From: a virus
Length of the DNA: 58,149 nt
Virus record (IMG/VR): IMGVR_UViG_3300049597_000678
Span: 1 to 58,149 of that record
Strand: one strand, 5' to 3'
Positions 48,863 to 55,735 of this stretch are shown here, one piece after another (the first letter of the stretch is position 1; every line of letters starts with the position of its first letter). A model generated the notes under the pieces. The model was not told the origin of the DNA and made no database searches. It worked only from the letters and a program-made list of their open reading frames with translations. A program made the position numbers and the translations under genes.

Positions 48863-49189
48863 ATGGAGACACTAGAACCTATATTTAATCCGGGATTAAT
48901 TGACTTTATTAACTCCGTAGATGGTGACCTGGGACGGGACCCAGATAGCTTAGAGCTTTTTCAATGGATTGTTGAAGACCACTATGATGCGATCATGGAG
49001 GATATGTTAGATTATTTTCAGGACCGACCTGACATGCAAGCTATGCAAGCAGAGACCGCTCTTCTAGAATTAGGAGCGATGTTGAAATACTTTGAAGAGA
49101 AGGAGGAATATGAGAAATGTTCTAAATTGGTAAGTGTCCAAAAGGAAATGAAGACCAGTTTTATAAAGGCTGGCCTTGTAAACCCATGA
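48863..49189 (+). CDS. acidic helical protein
   Basis: A 108 aa, strongly acidic and helical protein with a C-terminal KEEYEKCSKLVSVQKEM helix. Unlike its neighbours it has a late-type promoter. A DNA mimic or small binding protein is possible. Unknown family. Confidence 0.6.
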   Translation: METLEPIFNPGLIDFINSVDGDLGRDPDSLELFQWIVEDHYDAIMEDMLDYFQDRPDMQAMQAETALLELGAMLKYFEEKEEYEKCSKLVSVQKEMKTSFIKAGLVNP

Positions 49190-49212
49190 TTCTCAAGATT
49201 TATAGGATATAA

Positions 49213-49237
49213 AAGACCCGGTTTGCCGGGTTTTTTT
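49213..49237 (+). terminator. intrinsic terminator
   Basis: GACCCGG / CCGGGTT hairpin and seven T. Confidence 0.85.
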
Positions 49238-49275
49238 ATGACCTTTTGCCCGCCATCTTTGACAAGAAGAAGCCG

Positions 49276-49394
49276 CTTCTCGCTCGGGATCCTATTTGAT
49301 CTGGACATCTCTTGGATTCAGTTAATCCGATCTCGCTCCCGAGCCAAGTGAGATCCAGAATCCAGAAGGCTGAGCAAATCCAGCTTCGCTCCGA
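49276..49394. repeat. cluster of CGCTCC elements
   Basis: Three copies (CTCGCTCGGG, CTCGCTCCCGAG, TTCGCTCCG) in the gap before the 49469 gene. Confidence 0.6.
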
Positions 49395-49413
49395 TAATAA
49401 TTATCCCAAACAT

Positions 49414-49446
49414 AGTATCTAATTGAAGAAAAAGTATTATATTTAT
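49414..49446 (+). promoter_or_regulatory. early promoter
   Basis: TATATTTATATAAGAACTTAAAAC, -7 at 49438. Confidence 0.65.
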
Positions 49447-49468
49447 ATAAGAACTTAAAACAATAAAG

Positions 49469-49687
49469 ATGAAAAACAAAAAAGAATGGGATGGCTTTTG
49501 CCATCGATGCTCACAGGCCTCAATAGGCTACACTATGAGCTGGTTTAATCAGGAATTGATATGTCCGGATTGCGATAAGAAGGAACATCAACATCCCAAG
49601 ATTGAAGAAGCTAAAGGAGCGGATTGGGAAGCTTGCAAGCAAGGTAACTTTAACTTTTCAGGAATCGGTAAACCTCACGACCTATGA
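49469..49687 (+). CDS. small zinc-ribbon protein
   Basis: A 72 aa protein with CHRC (residues 11-14) and CPDC (32-35), spaced like a zinc ribbon, then a helical tail. Possible nucleic-acid or protein binding. Its stop overlaps the next start (ATGA). Confidence 0.65.
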   Translation: MKNKKEWDGFCHRCSQASIGYTMSWFNQELICPDCDKKEHQHPKIEEAKGADWEACKQGNFNFSGIGKPHDL

Positions 49688-49956
49688 TACGCCCAAGATC
49701 AGAAATGTCCCCGCAAATCGAGATTGATTTGAACGGACCTCAAGGAAATGCATTTTGCCTATTAGGTATGGTGCCTAACTTGTGTAGAAATTATGGAGTA
49801 GAAGTAGAAGGCCTGGACGGGATGCGGGATCTAGGATTCGTTACCGCAAAAAACAGTGCAGAATACATACAGGACCAGATGAAAAGCGGAGATTATGAGA
49901 ATCTCTTATCTGTATTCGATTCCTACTTCGGGGAATGGGTAATCCTATATAGATAG
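49684..49956 (+). CDS. hypothetical early protein
   Basis: A 90 aa acidic protein coupled to the zinc-ribbon gene by a four-base overlap; Met8 (49705 region) is an alternative start. Mixed alpha/beta. Unknown family. Confidence 0.6.
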   Translation: MIRPRSEMSPQIEIDLNGPQGNAFCLLGMVPNLCRNYGVEVEGLDGMRDLGFVTAKNSAEYIQDQMKSGDYENLLSVFDSYFGEWVILYR

Positions 49957-49983
49957 GATATTAACTCCGTAGTTGATTGATTT

Positions 49984-50015
49984 GGAGGGGAACTTGTTTC
50001 CCCTTTTTCTTTTTC
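49984..50015 (+). terminator. intrinsic terminator
   Basis: AGGGGAA / TTCCCCT hairpin with a T-rich tail; ACTCCGTAGT occurs just upstream. Confidence 0.8.
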
Positions 50016-50021
50016 CCAAGC

Positions 50022-50058
50022 TTGGAGCCGCTTGCTAGAGGCTTGCCTCGCTCCGCAA
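50022..50058. repeat. GGAGCG hairpin element
   Basis: GGAGCCG and CGCTCCG arms around GCTTGCTAGAGGCTTGCC. Confidence 0.65.
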
Positions 50059-50076
50059 AAATGTTTAAAATAAATT

Positions 50077-50119
50077 TTCAAAATTGTATTTTATATTTAA
50101 AAAATGATTATATTTATAT
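50077..50119 (+). promoter_or_regulatory. early promoter (double -7)
   Basis: TTTTCA at 50077 with TATATTTA at 50094 and again at 50111; the second precedes the usual TATAACTTAAAAAC leader. Confidence 0.65.
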
Positions 50120-50140
50120 TATAACTTAAAAACAAATAAT

Positions 50141-50479
50141 ATGAAAAGAGAAATTGAATTAGTATTTAGCTATGATGCTATGGAAGAAACTTCTAATTTT
50201 TTTGAATTTCTTCAAGAAGTTATTGAAGAATTCAGAGTGGAAATAATTGGATTTTGGCCAATGAGCGCATCTGGATGTTGGCCCGAAATAACATTTAGAG
50301 GTGAAGATGATGATCTCTATAGATTATGCTTAAAATATCATGGTGATGATGAAGAAGTAGCTAGAGATTATTATGATGAATATTCAATAGAGAGTTCATC
50401 AAATGAAATTAATATTCTTAAAGATGATCGATGGCCATCAAAGAATAAATGGATTGATAAAGATGGCAACTTCATTTAA
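50141..50479 (+). CDS. early paralogue of the 46224-46685 late protein
   Basis: A 112 aa protein that consists of the domain alone, without a leader: FFEFLQEVIEEFRVEIIG then WPEITFRG and a C-terminal DDRWPSKNKWID. Function unknown. It is read from an early promoter, while its paralogue has the leader and a late promoter. Confidence 0.75.
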   Translation: MKREIELVFSYDAMEETSNFFEFLQEVIEEFRVEIIGFWPMSASGCWPEITFRGEDDDLYRLCLKYHGDDEEVARDYYDEYSIESSSNEINILKDDRWPSKNKWIDKDGNFI

Positions 50480-50501
50480 AAATTAAAATTTAAAATTAAA
50501 G

Positions 50502-50533
50502 AAATGAGCAATGAAAGTTGCTCATTTTTTTTT
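50502..50533 (+). terminator. intrinsic terminator
   Basis: AAATGAGCA / TGCTCATTT hairpin with nine T. Confidence 0.85.
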
Positions 50534-50544
50534 GATGTTTTGCT

Positions 50545-50577
50545 AGAGCCGCTTGCTAGGGGATCTCCTCGCTCCGA
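50545..50577. repeat. GGAGCG hairpin element
   Basis: AGAGCCGCTTGCTAG to CTCGCTCCG; its first half repeats the element at 50022. Confidence 0.6.
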
Positions 50578-50595
50578 GATTAATTTATCCGCATT

Positions 50596-50628
50596 GGTAA
50601 CGGATTCCCAAAAAAGTATTATATTTAT
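50596..50628 (+). promoter_or_regulatory. early promoter
   Basis: TATATTTATATATAACTTAAAAC, -7 at 50620. Confidence 0.65.
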
Positions 50629-50650
50629 ATATAACTTAAAACAAAAGATC

Positions 50651-50806
50651 ATGTACAGTTTAGATTGTAATTATTACGAGAAGCAATTTTCCTCCATTGA
50701 CCAACTCATTGATGATGTGATTCAGAGCGGGATGGATCCGAACTATGAGATTACCTACAATGGCAAAGGCATTGGGGACCGGGCCATTGACCTAATCCAA
50801 TTTTAG
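50651..50806 (+). CDS. 51-residue early protein
   Basis: The ATG at 50651 follows the early leader. Small alpha/beta protein of unknown family (YEITYNGKGIGDRAIDL). A longer in-frame reading from 50504 would cover terminator and promoter and is rejected. Confidence 0.65.
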   Translation: MYSLDCNYYEKQFSSIDQLIDDVIQSGMDPNYEITYNGKGIGDRAIDLIQF

Positions 50807-50827
50807 AAATTAAAAATTTAAGTGAGG

Positions 50828-50852
50828 AAACCGGCTAACTGCCGGTTTTTTA
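50828..50852 (+). terminator. intrinsic terminator
   Basis: AACCGGC / GCCGGTT hairpin and T tail. Confidence 0.85.
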
Positions 50853-50897
50853 GGGTCCGAACTTTCGCAAACCTTGACCTTGGCAGAGAGTGGGCTC

Positions 50898-50960
50898 TCC
50901 CGCTCGGGAGCGAGTTAAGATCCAGAAATCAGTTGGATTCGGGATCGGCATTCGCTCCGA
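50898..50960. repeat. GGAGCG element pair
   Basis: CGCTCGGGAGCG palindrome at 50901-50912 and CGCTCCG at 50953. Confidence 0.65.
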
Positions 50961-50988
50961 AAAATGTTTGCAATTTTTTTACCCAAAA

Positions 50989-51021
50989 TGATACCAATTG
51001 GGAAATATGTATTATATTTAT
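50989..51021 (+). promoter_or_regulatory. early promoter of sigma gene
   Basis: TATATTTATATAAGAATTTAAAC, -7 at 51013; weak -33. Confidence 0.65.
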
Positions 51022-51054
51022 ATAAGAATTTAAACCAATTAAAAAACAAAGATT

Positions 51055-51732
51055 ATGAAAAATGTAGTTTTAAGCAGAACGATTACGAACAAAGATTCTA
51101 ATTGTGTAGACCGTTACTTCCAGGACATCCAGGAATACGTTCCCCTAAGCGCTGATGAGGAAATCATCATAGCACGTAAAGTTAAAGAGGGTGACCCGAG
51201 CGCACTGGAGCGATTAGTGAAGCACAATACTAGATTCGTTATTTCGGTAGCAAAGAAGTATCAGGGACGGGGCACACCCTTAAGTGACCTCATCAGCGAA
51301 GGTAATGTGGGTCTAATTGAAGCAGCAAAAAGATTTGACCCAGAACGAGGACATCGCTTTATCACTTATGCAGTATGGTGGATTAAACAATCTATCTTAG
51401 CATCTATCGATAATGGTATTAAAAACTCTCACACTTCAATTGATGCTACAATTGGTGGCGGAGAGGATGAAGACTGGACAATTGCAAATCAATTGCGTTC
51501 AGATTCTCCCAGCACTGACCACATCGTTGAGCAAGATTCAATTAAAACTCAAGCCAATCGAATGCTATCACAATTAGCAGAACGTGAAAGAGAGATTATC
51601 AAATCACTATTTGGAATTGAGTGTAGAGCAATTGGAATTGATGAAGCTGGTAAGAAGTTTGGATTAACTCAACAGCGAATTGGACAAATCAGAGATAATG
51701 CTTTAAAGACCTTACAATCTAAGGTTAAGTAG
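51055..51732 (+). CDS. second sigma-70 family factor (early or middle)
   Basis: A 225 aa protein. Region 1.2/2 (about 17-120): LSADEEIIIARKVKEGDPSALE, RFVISVAKKYQGRG, LISEGNVGLIEAAKRFD and HRFITYAVWWIKQSIL. Region 3 is mostly absent or shortened. Region 4 (about 170-222) keeps the common GLTQQRIGQIRDNAL helix, so -35 contact is likely, unlike the factor at 32665. Its early promoter fits a role in switching host polymerase to middle or late genes, or in keeping early transcription going. Confidence 0.9.
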   Translation: MKNVVLSRTITNKDSNCVDRYFQDIQEYVPLSADEEIIIARKVKEGDPSALERLVKHNTRFVISVAKKYQGRGTPLSDLISEGNVGLIEAAKRFDPERGHRFITYAVWWIKQSILASIDNGIKNSHTSIDATIGGGEDEDWTIANQLRSDSPSTDHIVEQDSIKTQANRMLSQLAEREREIIKSLFGIECRAIGIDEAGKKFGLTQQRIGQIRDNALKTLQSKVK

Positions 51733-51751
51733 AACCAAGCAACTCCGTAGT

Positions 51752-51778
51752 AAGGCCCTCCTTGTGGGGGCCTTTTTT
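51752..51778 (+). terminator. intrinsic terminator
   Basis: AAGGCCC / GGGCCTT hairpin and T tail; ACTCCGTAGT just upstream. Confidence 0.85.
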
Positions 51779-51789
51779 ATTTGCCAGGT

Positions 51790-51900
51790 CTGGAGCGGTC
51801 CTCACCCGGACCTCATGCAGGTCATGGGGTAGGAGATCCGCTCCGTAGTGGCCGTGCCCGCCGAGGAGCGGCGTCGTCTTGGATGCTCTCGAAGCGGGGT
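51790..51900. repeat. cluster of GGAGCG elements
   Basis: TGGAGCG (51791), CGCTCCGTAGT (51839) and GGAGCG (51865). Bases 51849-51914 form a longer element repeated at 55793-55858. Confidence 0.7.
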
Positions 51901-51914
51901 CGCCCTGGAAAATG
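51849..51914. repeat. 65-bp dispersed element, copy 1
   Basis: GGCCGTGCCCGCC...GCTCTCGAAGCGGGG...GGAAAATG; aligned by eye with copy 2 at 55793-55858 (GGCCATGCCCGCC...GCTCTCGAGGCGGGG...GGAAAATG). Confidence 0.7.
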
Positions 51915-51938
51915 GGCAAAAAAATAATTCTAAGATTT

Positions 51939-51993
51939 TTATATTTAATAAATTATTATTACTATAGAGCTCGAGAAATTCGGGCTCTTTTTT
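51939..51993 (+). other. gene-less promoter-terminator unit
   Basis: TATATTTA-like -7 near 51939 is followed within about 25 bases by AGAGCTCGAG / CGGGCTCT hairpin and six T (51965-51993). No start codon with a usable frame lies between. Either a very short RNA is made or this is a cassette that lost its gene. Confidence 0.45.
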
Positions 51994-52029
51994 GCGCCCA
52001 AGCTTGGAGATGTACCTTCGTGAATCTTC

Positions 52030-52049
52030 CCGCTCTGGAAAAGGAGCGA
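52030..52049. repeat. GGAGCG element
   Basis: CCGCTC and GGAGCG around TGGAAAA. Confidence 0.5.
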
Positions 52050-52065
52050 GAAAAGATCCCTTGGA

Positions 52066-52098
52066 TTTTCAGGTATCTAGAATTATATGTATATTTAC
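52066..52098 (+). promoter_or_regulatory. early promoter, canonical
   Basis: TTTTCA at 52066, 18-base spacer, TATATTTAC at 52090. Confidence 0.85.
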
Positions 52099-52121
52099 TT
52101 ATACTTAATAACTTAAACAAC

Positions 52122-52346
52122 ATGGAAACAACAGTGTTTATTAAAATCTCAGGTCGCAAGGAGCCAGGGTATCCGACAACATCGCATCAGGTAACATTCG
52201 ATGGGGACCTTACCGTATTTGAAAACCTAGTAGATGGGATTATAGATCAATTAGGTTATCGTAAAGCAGATGTATACATCGATAATCCTGAGGAATTTAA
52301 CGAGGACGAGCAGGAGACCCTAGAAACTATGGGATTCATATTATGA
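52122..52346 (+). CDS. hypothetical early protein
   Basis: A 74 aa acidic alpha/beta protein from the ATG after the early leader. It overlaps the next gene by four bases (ATGA). A longer in-frame reading from 51879 would cover repeats and promoter and is rejected. Unknown family. Confidence 0.65.
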   Translation: METTVFIKISGRKEPGYPTTSHQVTFDGDLTVFENLVDGIIDQLGYRKADVYIDNPEEFNEDEQETLETMGFIL

Positions 52347-52573
52347 ATTGGCTACCGGTATCTGATCGACATCAACAGGGACAAACCTCAATTGGAAATG
52401 TCTGGATACGATTTACCCGGTCAGGAGCGATAGATGCATGGTACACCTGCTTTGGAGAGACACGGAAATGGTGCGCACAGGAAGGGGATACTGTGGAATT
52501 AGTAAGAGAGTTAATAGAAGAAGAATATCAACGGGTTCTGTTCTCCCGTCAGTTAGCTGAGAAAAACAGATAA
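52343..52573 (+). CDS. hypothetical early protein
   Basis: A 76 aa Trp- and Arg-rich protein coupled to the preceding gene. GGAGCG occurs in frame near 52423. Unknown family. Confidence 0.6.
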   Translation: MNWLPVSDRHQQGQTSIGNVWIRFTRSGAIDAWYTCFGETRKWCAQEGDTVELVRELIEEEYQRVLFSRQLAEKNR

Positions 52574-52594
52574 TCTTTGTTTTAAGTTCTGATC

Positions 52595-52626
52595 AAGCCG
52601 ATTACTCCGTAGTCGGCTTTTTCTTT
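52595..52626 (+). terminator. terminator with CTCCGTAG loop
   Basis: AAGCCGA / TCGGCTT stem with TTACTCCGTAG loop, then a T-rich tail. Confidence 0.85.
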
Positions 52627-52636
52627 GCCCAGTTCC

Positions 52637-52669
52637 CGGAGCCACTTAACAGGAGCTCGCTTCGCTCCG
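52637..52669. repeat. GGAGC/CGCTCCG element
   Basis: CGGAGC at 52637 and CGCTCCG at 52663 between terminator and promoter. Confidence 0.65.
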
Positions 52670-52697
52670 AGAAAAGCTCAATAATAAATCAGCAGGA

Positions 52698-52730
52698 TTT
52701 TTAGTTGTGGTAAATTTTGATTATATTTAC
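52698..52730 (+). promoter_or_regulatory. early promoter
   Basis: TTTTTA box at 52698, 18-base spacer, TATATTTAC at 52722. Confidence 0.75.
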
Positions 52731-52752
52731 CTATAACTTAAAAGTAGAAATC

Positions 52753-52986
52753 ATGAATGTATTTGAATTTGTATTAAGCGGCAATGAAATGACAATTGCA
52801 GTAGTAGTAGGAGCAGCCAGCCGAGAGCGAGCCCTTGTTCTTCTAAAGGAGAACTATGAAAACTTTGAAGAAGAATATGATTACGATAATGAAGATGCGA
52901 TAACATCATATCGAGATTCAATTATCAGTAACACTACATGTACTGCTGAATTTGTACGTGAAATCTTTTCAACCGAAGAACTATGA
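52753..52986 (+). CDS. acidic early protein
   Basis: A 77 aa acidic protein from the ATG after the leader: beta strands, then an ERALVLLKENYENFEEEYDYD helix. It overlaps the next, ART-like gene by four bases, so the two are made together; it may be a partner or inhibitor. Unknown family. Confidence 0.6.
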   Translation: MNVFEFVLSGNEMTIAVVVGAASRERALVLLKENYENFEEEYDYDNEDAITSYRDSIISNTTCTAEFVREIFSTEEL

Positions 52987-53303
52987 GAGCCTATCATGCA
53001 ACCCAGGCTAGTAATATACCTAGCATCCTAGAGGAAGGATTAAAATCTATGTGGGAAGGAGTATATCTAACTGATTCAGAAGAGAGCGCATGCCGATGGA
53101 TGGGATTCAGATTGGCTGCAGTAGGGGAACCAGTAATGGCCGTGATAGAGGTCGAGGTTAATGAATACGATACAGTTGAAGGTATGGACCATTCCCCTCT
53201 AATGGAACAGATATTCGGAGTGGGAAAGAGTATCCTACATCCAAAGAGTATAAAACCTGAAAAAATTATAAACGTTAATTACTATCGATTAAATCAAAAG
53301 TAA
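52983..53303 (+). CDS. possible ADP-ribosyltransferase-fold protein
   Basis: A 106 aa protein: YHATQASNIPSILEEGL, then GVYLTDSEESA, then VMAVIEVEV and a C-terminal GKSILHPKSIKPEKIINV. The order H-x-T...I-x-x-x-GL...GVYLT-D recalls small ART/KptA-like folds in which His and Tyr bind NAD. T4 phages modify host polymerase with early ADP-ribosyltransferases. A clear catalytic Glu is not certain. The call is by pattern only. Confidence 0.5.
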   Translation: MRAYHATQASNIPSILEEGLKSMWEGVYLTDSEESACRWMGFRLAAVGEPVMAVIEVEVNEYDTVEGMDHSPLMEQIFGVGKSILHPKSIKPEKIINVNYYRLNQK

Positions 53304-53324
53304 AGGTAATCTAATCTTCTCTAG

Positions 53325-53353
53325 AAGCCGGCCCAATAAAGGTCGGCTTTTTT
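53325..53353 (+). terminator. intrinsic terminator
   Basis: AAGCCGGCC / GGTCGGCTT hairpin and T tail. Confidence 0.85.
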
Positions 53354-53386
53354 AGGGTCCCAACTAAGAGGACCTCCGCTTCGGCA

Positions 53387-53408
53387 GGGAGCGGGCATTC
53401 CCGCTCCC
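53387..53408. repeat. GGAGCG hairpin, perfect 9-bp stem
   Basis: GGGAGCGGG-CATT-CCCGCTCCC; a further CGCTCCG lies at 53454. Confidence 0.85.
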
Positions 53409-53488
53409 GAGCGGATCTGGATACTTGACCACCGGGATTCCGGTATCCAAGCTCGCTCCGAAAAGATTGATAAATTTTTTCAAAATAA

Positions 53489-53521
53489 TTTTCAAGATTG
53501 AGGTATTCTTTGTATATTTAC
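53489..53521 (+). promoter_or_regulatory. early promoter, canonical
   Basis: TTTTCA at 53489, 18-base spacer, TATATTTAC at 53513. Confidence 0.85.
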
Positions 53522-53545
53522 TATATAACTTAAAACAAAAGAGAA

Positions 53546-53794
53546 ATGGTATTACAACCAATTAACCCGTCAGAATTGAGAGCGCGATTAAATCGTGGAA
53601 CTGTTCAGTTTGCGTACAAGAAATTAGATGGCACTCTACGCACTGCCATTGGAACCACTTCACTGGAGAATGTGCCAGTTGACCATCAACCTAAAGGTGG
53701 AGAGAGTAGCCCTAAAGTTGTGGTTTACTTTGACCTTCAAAAAGGTGAATGGAGAAGTGTAAGTATTAATCGTGAAATCTTTATTGCAGAATAA
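53546..53794 (+). CDS. DUF2693-like protein
   Basis: An 82 aa protein: LRARLNRGTVQFAYKKLDGTLRTA, GTTSLENVP, then VVYFDLQKGEWRS. It matches the pattern of DUF2693, a small WYL-like beta domain common in Bacteroidetes and their phages; ligand or partner unknown. First of a two-gene unit. Confidence 0.75.
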   Translation: MVLQPINPSELRARLNRGTVQFAYKKLDGTLRTAIGTTSLENVPVDHQPKGGESSPKVVVYFDLQKGEWRSVSINREIFIAE

Positions 53795-53795
53795 G

Positions 53796-54026
53796 ATGGG
53801 AACGAAAGAATTAAACATGGTGGAAGGGCCGGATGGCCTAACCACCGTATCCGGAAAATGCGTATTTACAGGGGAAGAGTATTCCTGTCAAGTACCAACA
53901 GATGGAATTAAGATGTGGCTCAACGGGGAGCGGATTCAGCGTGCTCTACCGGGCGTGAGCCTAGACGATAGGGAATTCCTAATAAGTGGAATTAGTCCTA
54001 ACGGCTGGAAAAAGACCTTTGGTTAG
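53796..54026 (+). CDS. hypothetical early protein
   Basis: A 76 aa beta-rich protein starting one base after the preceding stop. CVFTGEEYSCQVP may be a small hairpin. GGAGCGGATT is in the coding strand near 53925. Unknown family. Confidence 0.6.
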   Translation: MGTKELNMVEGPDGLTTVSGKCVFTGEEYSCQVPTDGIKMWLNGERIQRALPGVSLDDREFLISGISPNGWKKTFG

Positions 54027-54048
54027 GTTGTTTTAAGTTAGATAAGAT

Positions 54049-54082
54049 AAGGGTCGACTCCGTAGTCGGCCCTTTCTTTTTT
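54049..54082 (+). terminator. terminator with ACTCCGTAGT loop
   Basis: GGGTCGACT-CCGT-AGTCGGCCC stem-loop and T-rich tail. Confidence 0.85.
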
Positions 54083-54090
54083 CCCTAGCC

Positions 54091-54123
54091 CGGAGCGGAT
54101 TACCAAGGGCCGGCCTCGCTCTG
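54091..54123. repeat. GGAGCG hairpin
   Basis: CGGAGCG and CGCTCTG arms, 19 bases apart. Confidence 0.7.
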
Positions 54124-54152
54124 AGAAATGTGCAAAAATATATCTCATAGGA

Positions 54153-54185
54153 TTTTCAAGTTAATGATAGAATGCCTATATTTAC
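54153..54185 (+). promoter_or_regulatory. early promoter, canonical
   Basis: TTTTCA at 54153, 18-base spacer, TATATTTAC at 54177. Confidence 0.85.
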
Positions 54186-54209
54186 TTATAACTTAAAACT
54201 TAAAACAAA

Positions 54210-54464
54210 ATGAAAAAAGAAAAATTAATTGAGAAACTAAATGAGTTTGAAAACGGATTCGAGCGGGATCCAGAAGTAATTGAACTTGTTTATAAGATAA
54301 AAGAGAAGTTTGATTCTCATTTTAATAAAACATTCTCGAGCAAAGAGATTGAATCTGATGAGTTTGATGAGATGAGCGAAGAGTATTATTATGCCCTGAA
54401 AGAGAATGATCCTGATGATGCATCGATTTTTCAGGTAATGTGGTTTGAAAATTGGTTAAAATAA
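54210..54464 (+). CDS. acidic helical early protein
   Basis: An 84 aa, Glu-rich helical protein. Unknown family. Five bases before the next gene's start. Confidence 0.6.
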   Translation: MKKEKLIEKLNEFENGFERDPEVIELVYKIKEKFDSHFNKTFSSKEIESDEFDEMSEEYYYALKENDPDDASIFQVMWFENWLK

Positions 54465-54469
54465 TAACT

Positions 54470-54679
54470 ATGGAAGCAAACTCAAAACAAGAATGGTGGG
54501 ATCTAGTAAGAGCGGATCTCGCTAAGTGGAATAGAGAGAACCACCCAGAAGATCGCATGGGTATTCAAGACTGGATCGGCGAAGTTGGACCTAAGATTCA
54601 TGGATGGATCGCGTTCAGAGACGAGTATGGAGATTGGGATGCCTCATTGAGCGGATTCCCAGACGATGAAGATTATTAA
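54470..54679 (+). CDS. hypothetical early protein
   Basis: A 69 aa acidic, Trp-rich protein from the ATG at 54470; an in-frame ATG at 54452 overlaps the preceding gene and is less likely. Unknown family. No clear terminator or GGAGCG hairpin follows, unlike other units. Confidence 0.6.
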   Translation: MEANSKQEWWDLVRADLAKWNRENHPEDRMGIQDWIGEVGPKIHGWIAFRDEYGDWDASLSGFPDDEDY

Positions 54680-54729
54680 AGATTGTGGCACGTGTCTCTT
54701 GTAAAACTTTCAAAAAAGTTTCCAAAAAA

Positions 54730-54762
54730 TTTTCAAGTATCAAAAATTCTTTGTATATTTAC
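54730..54762 (+). promoter_or_regulatory. early promoter, canonical
   Basis: TTTTCA at 54730, 18-base spacer, TATATTTAC at 54754. Confidence 0.85.
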
Positions 54763-54786
54763 TTATAACTTAAAAACAAAAAAGAA

Positions 54787-55185
54787 ATGAAAGCAGGTAA
54801 GTATTATGTTGGTGACCTATGTTATGTACTAGGTGATCGTTGGGACGAAGTTTGTGATCTTATTATTAAGGATCATGTATGCTTAGATGGTGTGTTTGAA
54901 TTAAAGGACGGAACCCAGTTTGCAATATATGGAACAGCTTATGGAGATGGATTCTATAGTGACCAATATGCAAATGGATATCCAGTGGATTCAGGTTCAA
55001 TCGGCTGTGTGTTAGTGGACTCCATAACTTCAGGTGAATTAGATGAATCCTTAGGAAATGTTATAGATTTCGATGATGATTTTACTACAAGTTCAGATAG
55101 TGGAATAATCTATATCGGAGAAATTGAAATAGATACTGAAGGGAGCGAAGGAATAGATGATGAATCAATCAATGATATTTGGTAA
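54787..55185 (+). CDS. conserved phage-type GKYYVGDLCYV protein
   Basis: A 132 aa acidic protein with GKYYVGDLCYVLGDRWDEVCD, then FAIYGTAYGDG and VDSGSIGCVLVD. This pattern is familiar from small proteins of unknown function in many phages and bacteria. The C-terminal third is very acidic. Confidence 0.7.
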   Translation: MKAGKYYVGDLCYVLGDRWDEVCDLIIKDHVCLDGVFELKDGTQFAIYGTAYGDGFYSDQYANGYPVDSGSIGCVLVDSITSGELDESLGNVIDFDDDFTTSSDSGIIYIGEIEIDTEGSEGIDDESINDIW

Positions 55186-55209
55186 GAAGTTGTTTTAAGT
55201 TAGGTAAAG

Positions 55210-55241
55210 AAAGGTCAACTCCGTAGTTGGCCTTTTCTTTT
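55210..55241 (+). terminator. terminator with ACTCCGTAGT loop
   Basis: AGGTCAACT-CCGT-AGTTGGCCT stem-loop and T-rich tail. Confidence 0.85.
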
Positions 55242-55251
55242 GCGGTATCCC

Positions 55252-55284
55252 CGGAGCGGGTAGCATCCCTCCCGCCTCGCTCCG
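55252..55284. repeat. GGAGCG hairpin
   Basis: CGGAGCGGG / CCCGCCTCGCTCCG arms between terminator and promoter. Confidence 0.75.
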
Positions 55285-55313
55285 AGAAACGTACAAAAAT
55301 ATATTATCTAAAA

Positions 55314-55346
55314 TTTTCAGGATTAAGGAATTCTTCTTATATTTAC
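55314..55346 (+). promoter_or_regulatory. early promoter, canonical
   Basis: TTTTCA at 55314, 18-base spacer, TATATTTAC at 55338. Confidence 0.85.
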
Positions 55347-55369
55347 TTATAACTTAAAAACAAAAAGAA

Positions 55370-55735
55370 ATGAAAAATGTAACAGTATTAGCAATTGGAG
55401 TAGTTCAACCTGAAAACGGAAAAACTTGTTATGATTGGAATATGTATGATTCTGTGCCAGGAGTGATCTCCTTGACCTCAAGTGGATTCTTAATGTATCA
55501 TGCTAATGAAGATGATTTTACACCGGGCGATCAATTACAATTAATCGCTAATGATTCAAATAGAAAATTAAAAACGGCAACAATCGTTGAATCATGTAGC
55601 GCAAACCGAGAGGATGTCCTAGCAATGTTATTACGTAATCAATATGATTATTATCCAGCTAGAGCATTTAAGAAAAAGAGATTCTCTCGTAAATTGAGTA
55701 CATCATATTCAGTAAAAGGAATTTATATTAGTTAG
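55370..55735 (+). CDS. hypothetical early protein
   Basis: A 121 aa protein, beta-rich in the first 80 residues with a basic C-terminal part (FKKKRFSRKL). Single-gene unit. Unknown family. Confidence 0.6.
   Translation: MKNVTVLAIGVVQPENGKTCYDWNMYDSVPGVISLTSSGFLMYHANEDDFTPGDQLQLIANDSNRKLKTATIVESCSANREDVLAMLLRNQYDYYPARAFKKKRFSRKLSTSYSVKGIYIS

Noticed and set aside
51879-52121. N-terminal extension of the 52122 gene
   Set aside because: It contains GGAGCG repeats, a terminator and the canonical promoter; the ATG at 52122 sits at the normal distance from the promoter.
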